Assembly: GCA_949318235.1 (NCBI GenBank)
Contig: OX439129.1
Span: 6,507,116 to 6,571,115, forward strand
Direction of reading: 5' to 3'
DNA: 64,000 nt
DNA from: Ecdyonurus torrentis
Taxonomy: Eukaryota; Arthropoda; Insecta; Ephemeroptera; Heptageniidae
This document shows, one piece after another, positions 25,936 through 39,939 of the stretch. Under the pieces are notes generated by a model. It ran no database searches. It was not told the DNA's origin and saw nothing but the letters and a program-made list of their open reading frames with translations. How positions within the stretch are numbered: position 1 is the stretch's first letter; each line of letters opens with the position of its first letter. The translations under genes were made by a program, and so were the position numbers.

Positions 25936-26790
25936 AAAAACAAAGAATGAGATGAAATTCCACCGAGTAAATTTAATCAATATGATATAAATATTGCTTT
26001 TTTTTCTTCTTTTTCTTTCGTTTTTAGCCAGTTTTTTTTTCTTTTTTCTTGTATTTTTGAATTACTATAAAATATATATATATATTTTCATGTATAGCAG
26101 TTTGGAATTGTTCTGCTCAAAATTAAATTTCATTTTTAACATATAAAGAATTAATCATCTTTCAAAAAATTAGCCTCTATTTTTATTATTTATTTTTTTA
26201 TTTATCCGTAATAAATTTGCGCTGAAAAAACAGCGAAAAAACAGAAGAAAAAAACTGAAAAAATTTGCAACCGTGACTTTTTTTTTTTGGGGGGGGGGGG
26301 GGTCGTAGGTTGCAATAACAAAACAAACAGACAAATAAATCAATAAACTCATAAATAGAAATAATAATAAATAAATAAATGAATAAACGCATAAATAAGA
26401 ATAATAAATAAATAAAGTAATGCAAAGAGCGCACGGTTTATCCTTATAATATTTACTTTGAAAGCACCGAGCGTTTCGTAAGATTAGCTCATTCCAAACA
26501 AAACTTTCAAACTTTTTCCCACAGATTCAGCAACGCGCAACGGTGCAACAGCTCCGCGCAATATTGGTTGCGCCCCACTCTGAATATTCTGAGATATGAA
26601 ATGAGGGGAACGTTTCCCCTGACTTGTTTTAGTGTGACTCATAACTGCTAAGACATTTTCTTAACACCCTCAAAACACCACGAAAGAAAAATAATAAAAA
26701 TTATTGTGATACATATTTTTACTGCTCTCATTATAGTCTACATGATGAACGTATAAAAAATAGGGTAAATAGGTAGCATTTACTAGTCCT

Positions 26791-27127
26791 TTAATAAAAT
26801 AAAACACCTTTTTTTTTCTTGAAAGGTCAAATATATATAATGGTAACTATTTTTTTTATTCATCAAAGATATTGATTTTATTTTATACCTAATAAAATAA
26901 TTAATAATTAATTTTTTCCAGAATTTTTAATAATAATAATTTTTAAAGTTGTAATAATTTCAAATTTATGTATTTTTTTTTGCGTACACTCAGTTCTTGG
27001 ACTCTTGTTAATTCAAATACTTGATACTTTTTGTATGTATATAGTAAGTGTGCAGAAAAACAAAATATATGATAAAAATTGTTTATATATATTTGCTGAA
27101 ACTTACAAATATATTATATATATAAAG
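26791..27127. other. AT-rich spacer
   Basis: Right flank of the 3-kb element. No feature recognised. Confidence 0.5.
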
Positions 27128-27141
27128 AAGAGAGTGAGAGA

Positions 27142-27229
<88 letters not shown>
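27128..27229. repeat. (GA)n microsatellite
   Basis: About 100 bp of GA repeat with two early interruptions. Confidence 0.96.
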
Positions 27230-27234
<5 letters not shown>

Positions 27235-27671
27235 AAAATTAATAATAATATTCAATCTAGCGGAATAGTCTACAGTAGCGTTATGAATATATATACATAT
27301 TTGTTACATTGTATTGTTACAAGTTTTGATTTTCATACAAAGTTAGTTCATTCTAAACAATAACAATAAAAAAAAAACTTAGATGGAATGGAGCCTTTTT
27401 CATTTACTTCCAAGACCAAACGATTCAAAGATTGAATAAAATAAATTTTAATGAAATAAAAATAAATTCATAGTTCTTATGACTAAAATATTAATATATA
27501 ACTTCAGAAAATATTCAGACAGAATTGTTTAGTTTTTTTTTTAAATATACGTAAAAAAATTTTTTAAGAATATTAAAAATCTATGTAATTAGTTTCTGAC
27601 GTCTGCAAAAATGGAACCAAAATCGCTGTTTGTAACTTTTTATGTGCGCTTGTCCAACAGTTGCTCCAAAA

Positions 27672-27702
<31 letters not shown>

Positions 27703-27929
27703 CAAATAACCAGAAACGTAAAAATTACCTACAAAGCGTTTAACTTACAAATTTTCTTTTAGGGTTAAATGTGATTAAAATTAAATAGGTTAAAATTATT
27801 GATCATTGATCAATAAAAATAAAACAACAATAATAAAAGTAAGTGGCTTTGATTTTAACCCCCCCCCCCCCTTAATAACGTCAGAGACTTTTAACAATTT
27901 CAAAAATGATTGATTACTACTTCCGTTGC

Positions 27930-27968
<39 letters not shown>

Positions 27969-29194
27969 GAGATTGTATTTTTTACTTTGTCGCAATACTT
28001 TATGTAAAATTCAAATCCACAAGTCAAAATAACGGTTATTTTTCACTTAACTTGTCTATTAAGTACATTTACGTGAATAACGTATGTTTCTTATTTTCCC
28101 GGCTTTGCTCCACGAGTATTTTTGTTTGAGGTAAAGGCGAAGTGTAACTAAACTGTAATTTCATACCTTAATTACCAAAATATTAAAAATACTAAGTGAA
28201 TATAATCTTATTAATCAAGAAATCTTATATTTTAGGAATCTTATATCAATGAGATATTTGGAATTATTTCCATATTTTTTTATTTATATAATTTGATGAA
28301 TTGATCTTTGTTTTCCTGTAAAGATGCCACAAATACTTTCATAACTAAAACAAAGGTTTAGATATGCAGGAAATGAAAGTAATTGTAAGTGTATGACAAA
28401 CCCTAAATCTAGTAATTATTTCTCTTGTTTTCCTTATTAACTTTCCTTAGTTTTAAAATTATCATACATTATCCACGAGCTAAATTATGACAATCATCTC
28501 CATGTTGTCTCAATTTGAGGAAATAACTTAAGTTGACGATACATTGTGAATGAAAGAAATAAAAAAAATTTGAATTTAAAAAATTCTGCAAATAACAGTT
28601 ACATAAATTCTGGAAATTGTAAAACATTTGAAACAAAAAATTTCATGTAGATTTTTTTCGTTTTAAATTGTAATAATTGACGAAAAAATTATTTTGTATA
28701 CTTAACCTATACCTTTTTCTTTCCTTTAACTTTTATCTTCTAAGAAAGAGTTAAAAAGAAGATAAAAGAAACAACTACAAATTGAAGCTCTTTTCAATAA
28801 TTGATAAGTTATTTCCCTTTCGTATATACAGAAAAAAAAAAAAACGTCGGCAATTTTCTTTTATATCTCTCCCCATTGATTTTACATTGTGTTGGATATT
28901 TTGTATTCAAGTGCTTGTGAAAAATTACACTCCACAAGTGAGGCAAGGAAAACAGACTCGAGGAAGAAGATCAAAGTTTTTTCTCTCTCTCAAGTAGACA
29001 ATTGAGTAAAGAAAAAAAAACAAAAAACAAACAAAAGTGTCTGATGTATAATTTTAGTGTCTGCAATAAAAGTGAATAGACAAATATTAAATTTAATTAT
29101 TAATTTAAATTGTTTTCCCTTTTTATATATAAATATATATAATACGGTATATTGAACTTTAATATCCAATCCTAATACTATTGATATAAAATAG

Positions 29195-29197
<3 letters not shown>
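27230..29197. other. Intronic AT-rich DNA
   Basis: It holds a T-run (about 27672-27702), a C-run (about 27861-27871) and an A-run (about 27934-27966). No exon, RNA gene or family element was recognised. Confidence 0.55.

Positions 29198-29261
<64 letters not shown>
29198..29261. repeat. (AT)n microsatellite
   Basis: 64 bp of AT dinucleotide repeat. Confidence 0.97.
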
Positions 29262-29262
<1 letters not shown>

Positions 29263-30700
29263 CATTAAAAGTAATTATTAGTTTTCATTTCATTGGGAAT
29301 ATGTTGTTAAGAATTAAATATTAAATTTGCTTCTTAATCAATTTGATAAAATTTAACGTAGAAAGAATGACTATAATTTTATATGGCTTTCTCAAGAGCT
29401 TTCTATTTCATCAATTGCAAAGTCATGATAATTAAATGATCAGAACTGCGTCTTTGTTACTGATAACTGATGCATTAAGGTTTTTTAAAAAAAAGTATGC
29501 CTTCTTTTTAGGTTTCCTTACTTTCAAAATTAATATACTCTTACTCTACATAATACTGGATACAAATTACTCCTAATAGCAGGAATATAGATGTTGTAAA
29601 TTCCAATGTAAAAATTACTTAAAAAAGATATTGATAACTAAAATATTACCTTAATACAGAAAAAATAAGCTGCAATAAAAATATGCGTAGTCAACAATGG
29701 CTTTTTTAATAGTGATCATCGTGTTATTAAACCTCCAGAAATCGAGATCTTAAAATTTAAGTTATTAAATAATAATGTACAAACATTTCAGTTTTATGTT
29801 TAAAAAAGTAATTAATAAAAAAGATGCAAGTACATTGCAAAATAAAACACAACATAAAATGAAAATAACATTTTTTTATATTTATAACATTTAAAAAACT
29901 GAAAAAGCATGTTTCTAAAAATAGAGTCGTATTGAATGTAACCTGATGTAATATAAATGAACATTAAAACATATGAACGTGTTAATGTAACACGTGGCCA
30001 TTGAGAACCACCCAGATATCAATACTGAATTACACTTTTTTTTTTGTCACTTCTCCCTTGTATGAACATAAAAAAGCAATTTTAGCGCCCGTGTTCTCCA
30101 TATGATGATGTTATATATGTGTATAATAGAACTCAATGAGTATAAAATATATAGGGGACAAACTGACGAGCTTACAGAGCGATTTTTTTTATACTACACG
30201 TAAAAAATGTGTTTTACTTTGTCATTTGATAATTTATAGCTTTTAAAAGCCTTAAATTTGTGTTTTTGTTTGTTGTTAATATAAATTGTATTTTCCCTTA
30301 ATTAAGTATGAAGTTAGATGTCTAAATACTGTCTGTGTAAAGTCTAACTTTTGTGATGTTCATCACATTTATTTGCGGTGTTTATATTTCTTTATACTGT
30401 TTATGTGCTAATAGTTTTACAGAACTCTGTGTTTACGTATATTGTGCGATACCTAGATAATATTAAATATACAAGAGGTTGTATATTCTTCAAAATTCAA
30501 ATTATATATTCATATTATAAATTCAAGTTCAATTTCAAAATTTAAATTCAAATCATTAATTCAAATCCAAATATAAAATTCATGTTCAAAATTAAAATTA
30601 TTTTATTTATTTATTTATTATATTGTAGGTATATAGGGTACCGTAACGACATTACACGATATATAAAAATATTACACTACATTCGTCTTGTCAGTTTCAC
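29262..30700. other. Intronic AT-rich DNA
   Basis: A TTCAAATTCAAA-type degenerate tract lies at about 30490-30600. Nothing else was recognised. Confidence 0.5.
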
Positions 30701-30704
30701 TTAA

Positions 30705-31029
30705 AGGCATAGAAAACATGAAAACATTGGCATCTATATCACAAAACACTTGATGGGAGTTACATAAATAACGTTAGTTTGTCTCAAAACTCAACAGTAG
30801 CCCCGTAGCAGTGATCCGAAAATTTCGATTTATGCAACCCGCACAACATTTTCATAGTAGTTTTTGCCTGTATATGACGTCATATACAGGAATATTCACG
30901 GAAATTGCATACTTTACATTTTTTTGAAGCTCTTTTGTGGGGCCACATTTACATTCTGGTAATGATTATCTTCTGTTTCGTAGATCCCATTTTGTGTTTA
31001 GAACATGTTGTTTCATGTTTTCTATGCCT
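30705..31029 (+). mobile_element. Family A MITE, copy 1 (reference copy)
   Basis: A 325-bp element flanked on both sides by TTAA (30701-30704, 31030-31033), with ends AGGCATAGAAAACATG and CATGTTTTCTATGCCT. The interior is a loose palindrome centred on TGACGTCA (30875-30882); GATGGGAGTTACATAAATAA and CAACCCGCACAACATTTTC are useful landmarks. No coding capacity. The TTAA duplication suggests cross-mobilisation by a TTAA-specific transposase such as piggyBac, which is an inference. Confidence 0.93.
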
Positions 31030-31033
31030 TTAA

Positions 31034-31966
<933 letters not shown>

Positions 31967-32014
<48 letters not shown>
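31967..32014. repeat. (TA)n microsatellite, right block
   Basis: 48 bp of TA repeat directly downstream of SINE copy 3. Confidence 0.97.
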
Positions 32015-32018
<4 letters not shown>

Positions 32019-32842
32019 GGGAAAAAAGGCAACACGAAAATATAATTTTCAAACCTTTTCTGGCAAAAACAGGCGCTAAATTATTCATAAAATATAATTA
32101 ACAAATTAAAAATAGCTCTAAGCTGGTAAGCCTTTAAATATTTTAAAATATTTATCGGTCATACATTAGTTTATAATGCAAATATAATGATATAAAAATA
32201 TAATTAAAATTATATTAAATACAAAATAAATAATAATAAAAAATACCATAAAGCTTTATAAATCAGTACATTAATATATCAAAATGATTTGAATGTAGTG
32301 ATAAAATATTACCTATTGTATACATAATTAAAAAAGCAAGAGAGAGTGATAAAAAATAATATATTATCATACACTGATTACTAATGAAAAGATTCAATAT
32401 TTTTACATAAAAACAATAGCAAGGTTATTTATTGTAAAAAAAAATGATAAATCAGTATTATTCATTAGGTTTAATTTATTATCACAGATATGGCGTGGTC
32501 GCGTTCCTATATACGTGATTGTAATTTTATATTTTATGGGTGCAAATAAACCTGGGAGCGCACGCTTTATACTGTACGCCAATGCGGTATTACTCATTAC
32601 TTTATATAATAATGAATATGCAAGCACGTTAGCAATGCTATGGTCATTTGTTGTCAATTATGTACATTTTTGTCATTTTTATATATTGTGTATCACAATC
32701 GTCAAGTGACATGTTTACCTGCCCGCGCGATCGAGTCATCTGCATGGCTGTCTGTCGGTGCAATTCAAATTTTACAAATGTTCATTTTCATCAAATTATT
32801 GGGAATCACTATCTTTAAATATTTTAAGAGCTTTTCATAAAA
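32015..32842. other. Intronic DNA, no gene recognised
   Basis: A less AT-biased patch occurs at about 32490-32770, including GCCCGCGCGATCGAGTC. Overlapping open frames of 60-84 codons on both strands show no recognisable domain. Confidence 0.5.
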
Positions 32843-33282
<440 letters not shown>

Positions 33283-34398
33283 TACTAGAACTCAGTTAAA
33301 ATCAGTAATAGTTTTTGTGTTGCAATGGTATCTATTTCGTTACAAAAAAAAATTATAGTATATCACTTTTAAATTATTTTGTTTTCAAGCGCCTACTGCA
33401 TGCGTTACTATATAATGTAAAACAGATTACCCTTGCAGGGGAGCTTTATTTCCTCAGTTCTGCAAAGTAACTTTGCTGTCCTTTCAGCATAATATAGTTG
33501 AACCATTATAGTGAACTCTATAAAAAAATCGTGTAGATAAGATATAATTATTAAATTTATTTGCAAATGAAGACATACCAACTATAACAAAACTTCAAAA
33601 TATTACATTTCTGATAAGATTTCGTTTTTCATTATACAAAATTAAAGTTTCCCCTCTTATTTTTCAATATAAAGAATTATAACCGCCACCTGATCAACTC
33701 TATTGTTAGAATTTCATTTTATTTTGATTGAATCTCAAATTGTTTTATACTGATGAAAAAACATCAAATTTTTGAAATGAATAAGAATTGAATTGATTTT
33801 TTTATTAAATACATTTCAAGTTAAAACTTTATCATAAATTTATTATTAATAATTAATATTTTCAAGTCTTAAAAGTTATATAAACTTAACAAAGAATTTT
33901 GATTAGAAAATAATAATTAAAACATAATTTCTAAACATTTTTATAGATTTATGAAATTTTTTAATTTTAAACAAGTGAAGTTATGAGAAATGTTTTTCAC
34001 TTTTGTGAAGAGTTTTACGTTGAGCAATAGGTGTGTTGCAAACTGTTAAAAAAGAAAAAAAAAAATAATAAATAAAGCGAAAATAAAGCATGCAGTTTAT
34101 TTTTTTTTTCTTTGCGGTGTTTGTATAGTTTAGGAAGACAGTATGAGGAAATTTATAACACAAAACAGTATACAGTACTCTGCGATAGTATACAGTACTT
34201 TGAAAGTAAGTGCAAAAGTTTGATATCAAAGCAAAGAAAGTTTGTAACAATGTAAATCTCTGCTTACGTAGAGTATAAGAAATACATCAAGTATGAAACG
34301 TCCATCTAGCAATCTTATAAATATATCAAGGTTTTTAAATTGTGAATATGCCGTGGTGAACACATTTTGAACAAACGAGGAAAAGTGAATTATATTAC
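33283..34398. other. Intronic AT-rich DNA
   Basis: No exon, RNA gene or repeat-family match was recognised. Confidence 0.5.
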
Positions 34399-35387
<989 letters not shown>

Positions 35388-35607
35388 CGATCTTGTTGCG
35401 AAAAAAAGGCCTATCTCGTTTTTTGTCAGTGGAAGCAAAAGGCGTATCTCGTATTTTGTCAGTGGAAGCAAAAGGCCTATCTCGAGTGCTATCGCCATAA
35501 CGTTCGGGAACGAGATAGGCCTTTTGCTTCCACTGACAAAATACGAGATACGCCTTTTGCTTCCACTGACAAAAAACGAGATAGGCCTTTTTATCGCAAT
35601 AAGATCG
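35388..35607. mobile_element. Near-perfect 97-bp-arm hairpin built from 33-bp direct repeats
   Basis: Left arm 35388-35484 and right arm 35511-35607 are reverse complements with almost no mismatch. The loop is 26 bp (35485-35510). Within each arm a 33-bp unit (GGCCTATCTCG, then a T-rich piece, then GTCAGTGGAAGCAAAA) occurs twice plus an 11-bp partial. One unit differs by GGCG for GGCC and TATTTT for TTTTTT, and the difference is preserved in the opposite arm. No other copy was noticed. It could be a young foldback transposon, or a hairpin made by local inverted duplication. Confidence 0.9.
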
Positions 35608-35725
35608 ATTATAACAAATGATAAAAATGTAAATATTTTCCTTTTTTATTTTTTAAGAAAAATATCATACAAAAAAGTGATTTTTGGTGGAAGATTTTTT
35701 TTTTTAATGGTAAAAAATGTAAAAT

Positions 35726-35771
<46 letters not shown>

Positions 35772-36333
35772 ATTTATACTTCTGTTATGACTATGGTCCA
35801 GACCCAATTGTTGGCAGGTCTCAATTGTTGACAGATGGGCTAATGACAACTTAAAAAAAATAATATCTCCTCAACCAAATAAGTTATAGACTTGAACCTT
35901 GGATACCCAGTGTGTAGGATTGGACTCAATTGTGCCATCAAAAATTCTCTCAAGTCAATATTAATCCAAGTGACAACAGTTGGGACTCAGCCTTTTACAT
36001 TTAATAACACATAAAAAGCCGTTAGCATGCTAAATACTGGGTCTATATACGCAAACTTTTGCATAAGTTTTAGACGTTTTACTAAAATTTAATTAAAAAT
36101 TAGATGTTTAAACATAAATAAGAATAATTGTCTATTCATGCAGAGTTTAAAATATTTTTCAATTTTTACTAATATTTTCGATTGAAAAATATTTTTAATG
36201 CATGTAATGCATAAATGCATGCACAATTATTATTCAGCTGTACTTTACTAACCCTTGACGGTTACTTATCTGCCACTCAAACTGCTGCAGGATTAAATAT
36301 AATTACTTCAAGATTTCTCTATAAATAAAACTC
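35608..36333. other. Intronic DNA with a 40-base A-run
   Basis: The A-run is at about 35730-35767. The following segment has the near-repeat CAATTGTTGGCAGGTCTCAA / CAATTGTTGACAG about 20 bp apart. No gene was recognised. Confidence 0.5.
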
Positions 36334-36337
36334 TTAA

Positions 36338-36673
36338 AGCCATAGACCACATAAAACAACATGTACTTTTTAATGAATAAACATGAAATGGGATCTTCAA
36401 AACTGATGACAAATTTTACCAGAATGTTAATGTAACCCCACGAGAGAGCGTAAAAAACCCTGTAAAGTATGCCATTTGCGTGAAAATTCATGTTTATGAC
36501 GTCAGAAACATGCAAAAATTAGTATGAAAATGTTGTGCGGGTTGCATAAATCGAATTTTCTGATCACTACTACGGGGCTACTGTTGGGTTTTGAGACAAA
36601 CTAATGTTATTTATGTAAATCCCATCAAGTATTTTATGATATAAATGCATATGTTTTTCTCTGGTCTATTCTT
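36338..36673 (-). mobile_element. Family A MITE, copy 2
   Basis: Left end AGCCATAGACCACATAAAAC after TTAA (36334-36337); right end TGGTCTATTCTT before TTAA (36674-36677). It is the reverse orientation of copy 1, with TGACGTCA at 36497 and GTTGTGCGGGTTGCATAAAT as landmarks. Confidence 0.9.
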
Positions 36674-37619
36674 TTAATTATAAGAGTCACTTATTTGCAG
36701 TCATGATACTACAAGCGTCTTAAGTAGTTATTAATTTTTTTTTATATATTAGACATAGGCAGTATTATATTACATATTATACATCAATTTTAAACTTCAT
36801 TCGTCTCGTCAGTTTCACTTAATACTAATCCTTCAATTAAAAGTAATGCTAATAATAATACCATCTGCAGTTTCTGACATAATTGGTACTGGATTATTCT
36901 CATCTTCACCTTGAATCAAGTAGGATTCCGGTGTTGGTGTTGCAGAAGAAGAAAGAAAAAGAACTCATAATAAAAATAATAATAATAATAATAAATGGTT
37001 TTTATTACGAGGCCAAAAAAATTATTATTATTATTAATGCTACACTATAATAAACCAAAAAACAAACAAATTATTAAAATAATTAAAGAATTATTAAAAA
37101 AAATTTTTTTTGGATATCTTAATTATTTATAAGTTAATAAATGTTTCACTACTACTATACCTTACGTTATATATATGTAGACTGCTCATTTGAATACTCA
37201 AACAGTCTTAGTTAGTTCAAGTTTTGTGAAGTAAATGTATGTACTTTATAGTTTGTTAGGAACAAAGTCGATTTTGGAGGTTCTACAGTACGCATACAGT
37301 AGATATAGATATACGTAGAGAATGAGGTGAATAGAGAGAGAGATGAGCAGTGAACATCTTTGCAGCATCCAAGCACTGGAGCTGAATCACCTGACTTACG
37401 AGCCAAGAACAAAAGTATGCCATCAAGATAAAGCAGACACAAACACAGATACAATCACTGCACGTTCTTTATTTCTACATTGGAGTGTCTTTTTTTTGTT
37501 GCAGTTGTAACTTTATCTTCTCACGGAAACATTTGTTTTATTGAACAATACATTACAATCAAATATCAGATTTCTTTATATATGGGGAGGAGAGAGAAAA
37601 TAAAAATATTTAAGTCGGG
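36674..37619. other. Intronic AT-rich DNA
   Basis: It holds an AAT-rich tract followed by GGTTTTTATTACGAGGCC (about 36960-37015), the reverse of the possible LINE tail at 13319, and facing ATT repeats at about 37020-37036. No exon was seen. Confidence 0.5.
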
Positions 37620-37935
37620 AAATCAGCTACTGCAGGATTTGACTAAAACTTGTAAAAACTAAATAAATAATAATAATATAAAAAAAAAATTGAAATGTTG
37701 CACAGGTCTTAAGATTAGGTATCTTCAAAAATGTAAAACATGACATCCCGTCCTAGATGTCAAATTATTATTTTTAGAAGTTTTAATCACGTGTTAGCCC
37801 ACGTGTTTTAGCCACGTGTTTAGCCCACGTGTTAATTTCAATAGCTATTTTTTCCCTTATCTAATAGTCACAGGTTCTGAAAATTTTATCATAGGTAGCT
37901 CTTACTATTAGCTTTTAAAAAGCTTTGAATTTTTT

Positions 37936-37994
<59 letters not shown>

Positions 37995-38030
37995 ATATAT
38001 ACAAACCATCTAAATGCATAAATGCAACCC
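37620..38030 (-). mobile_element. Family L element, copy 3, with (AT)n and E-box cluster
   Basis: It ends AAATGCAACCC immediately before TTAA (38031-38034). It shares CAGGATTTGACTAAAA, GTTAATTTCAATAGC and TCATAGGTAGCT with the other copies. Inside are four CACGTG motifs at 37788, 37800, 37813 and 37826, and an (AT)n block at 37940-37992. Confidence 0.75.
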
Positions 38031-39170
38031 TTAAGTTGTTATATAAAAAAGCAAAGAAATCGATAAAAAAAATATATATAAAAATGGTTGCATTTATTGC
38101 TCATATGCAAGTAGAGAAATATATTTTATGCATAAAAAAATTGATAATTTTGTTAGTTTATATTATATTATATAGTTATTTTTAATAACATAATCTTATG
38201 TCGCAAGAATCATATGAGTGGAAAAATTAATAAAAAAAAAATTTCTTAAAAAAAAAAAAAAAAAAAAAATACACCAAACCAAACTGATAAAAAAAAAATC
38301 ACCCACCTTTCCATATCCTGTAGCTCAAAGTCCATTCTACTATGAGTAATAATACCGAGTATTTTGATACAAACATTTTTGTCAACGCATATTTCTATCC
38401 ACCGGCAGCTCAGTTTAACTTGACCTCGTGAAGTGAGAGCATGTGTTGTGGACTTTTTCTTGATGAATATTTAATTTTTATACATAAAATTTACCTCAGT
38501 GTAAAAATACGTATTATAATAACTTAAATATTTAAGTTAATTTTCTTATATACGATGCCATGTCTATTTAATAAAATAACTTGTGAGAATTGTTCTCAAG
38601 AACGTCTGCTTCTAATCGAAGGATGTCACAAATAATCAGGTATATTTTATTAATATTCTTTCGTATAAAAAAAATAAGTTTAACTTAAATTTTTTATATG
38701 AATTGATGTTAAATTAAAGGCATATCTGTTTTTAGTTATATATTATGCAACATAAAATGCATAATAGTGTGAAAATTACAAAGTTTTGAGATATTTAAAA
38801 TGGTGAATTTTGTTTTGGAAAAAGATCACGAAGAAAGTAGGCAGTCTCGTGCGTTATATTGATTAATTTTTGCTGTATTTTTTAATGGATATTAATTGCA
38901 TATTTAAAGAAGATATAACTGGTAAAGTATAGGCTTCAATATAATAGCTACAGGTAGAACTTTCAAATTACAACGTCAAAATTAGCATTATAATAACAAA
39001 GCACAGTATACATAGTATATTATAATAATATTATAAATAATCAGTGCTAGAATTTTCTGTTTTAATTTTTTTATCGATTCACAGTAAGTTTTTCAGAGTT
39101 TTACCAAATATATAACGATTTAATGTAATTTCTTATTATTTTCTATGTGGCAACAATACGCATTTAGTTG
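38031..39170. other. Intronic AT-rich DNA
   Basis: A-runs near 38232 and 38250-38269. A less AT-biased piece lies at about 38385-38455. No gene or family match. Confidence 0.5.
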
Positions 39171-39338
39171 TATTGACTGATAAAGGAACAACTGTTTTGA
39201 AGCCGACTTTAAGCAATTTCAGTCACATCCGCTTCCGTTTCTACTTACTACGCATGCGCAGTATGTCAAAATGGAAGTAGATGTGAGCAAAATCGCTTAT
39301 AGTCGGCCTCAAAACAGTTGTTCCTTTATCAGTCAATA
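39171..39338. mobile_element. Foldback element, 168 bp, TA flanks
   Basis: The terminal arms (TATTGACTGATAAAGGAACA and its reverse complement) are perfect for about 35 bp. The inner arms, carrying CTTCCGTTTCTACTT and GGAAGTAGATGTGAGC, are imperfect. The centre holds ACGCATGCGCAGT. The TA at each end could be the target duplication of a mariner-like MITE. Confidence 0.88.
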
Positions 39339-39495
39339 GAACTGTAGAATGTTGAAAATCAATAAAAGAATGTAATAATTAGCATTTACATAAGTACTAA
39401 GTTTCTATCATAGGAAAATGTCATGCTTGATGTTTTGATTTTCAGTAGAGACAATATTTAAATATTTAAAATAATAATAATAAAAATATTATTAA

Positions 39496-39792
39496 AGGCG
39501 TAGAACACCTTGAATGAAAAACACATCTAATATCTAACATACCTAAATATCAACGTTGATTTGGCTGGAGTCATTGATTTCTAATTTATTTTCCATTTAC
39601 GAAATGACAGCTGCGGGTTTATGACGTCACAGTTCACTAGTCCACGCGTGTGGAAACAGGGGATCTGTGACGTCATAAACCCGCAGCTGCCATTTCGTGA
39701 ATGTAAAATAAATTGGAAATCAATGACTCTGGCCAAATCAACGTTAATATTTAGATACGTTAGGATATTAGACATGTTTTTTGTTGAAGCCT
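39496..39792. mobile_element. Family B MITE, copy 1 (11-bp terminal deletion)
   Basis: Left end AGGCGTAGAACACCTTGAA after TTAA (39492-39495); right end TTGTTGAAGCCT before TTAA (39793-39796). Compared with the other copies, the right end lacks the GGTGTTCTAC-type segment. It is nearly palindromic throughout, with two TGACGTCA octamers (39622, 39668) inside GTTTATGACGTCACAG and its mirror. Confidence 0.92.
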
Positions 39793-39908
39793 TTAATATA
39801 CTATTCATTTTGCTAGTTTTGTGTATTTTTTCATATACAAAAAATTTGTTGGTAATTTTACTTATAAAGTTAAATGATTAAACAATATTCTGTGATATTT
39901 TAGCATGC

Positions 39909-39939
<31 letters not shown>

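Larger units (their letters stand above)
23732..26790. mobile_element. Long-terminal-inverted-repeat DNA element, 3.06 kb, TTAA target
   Basis: The element begins AGGACTAGTAAATGCTACC and ends with its reverse complement. It is flanked on both sides by TTAA (23728-23731 and 26791-26794). The inverted arms are about 490 bp (about 23732-24222 and 26310-26790) and nearly identical, including CAACGGTGCAACAGCTCCGC-type sequence and TTTA-rich inner ends. The interior has no transposase and is interrupted by a hAT-type insertion at 24362-25750 and by simple repeats. It is therefore a non-autonomous element. The TTAA target resembles piggyBac, but the ends lack the CCC start of typical piggyBac elements, so the superfamily is uncertain. 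Confidence 0.9.
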
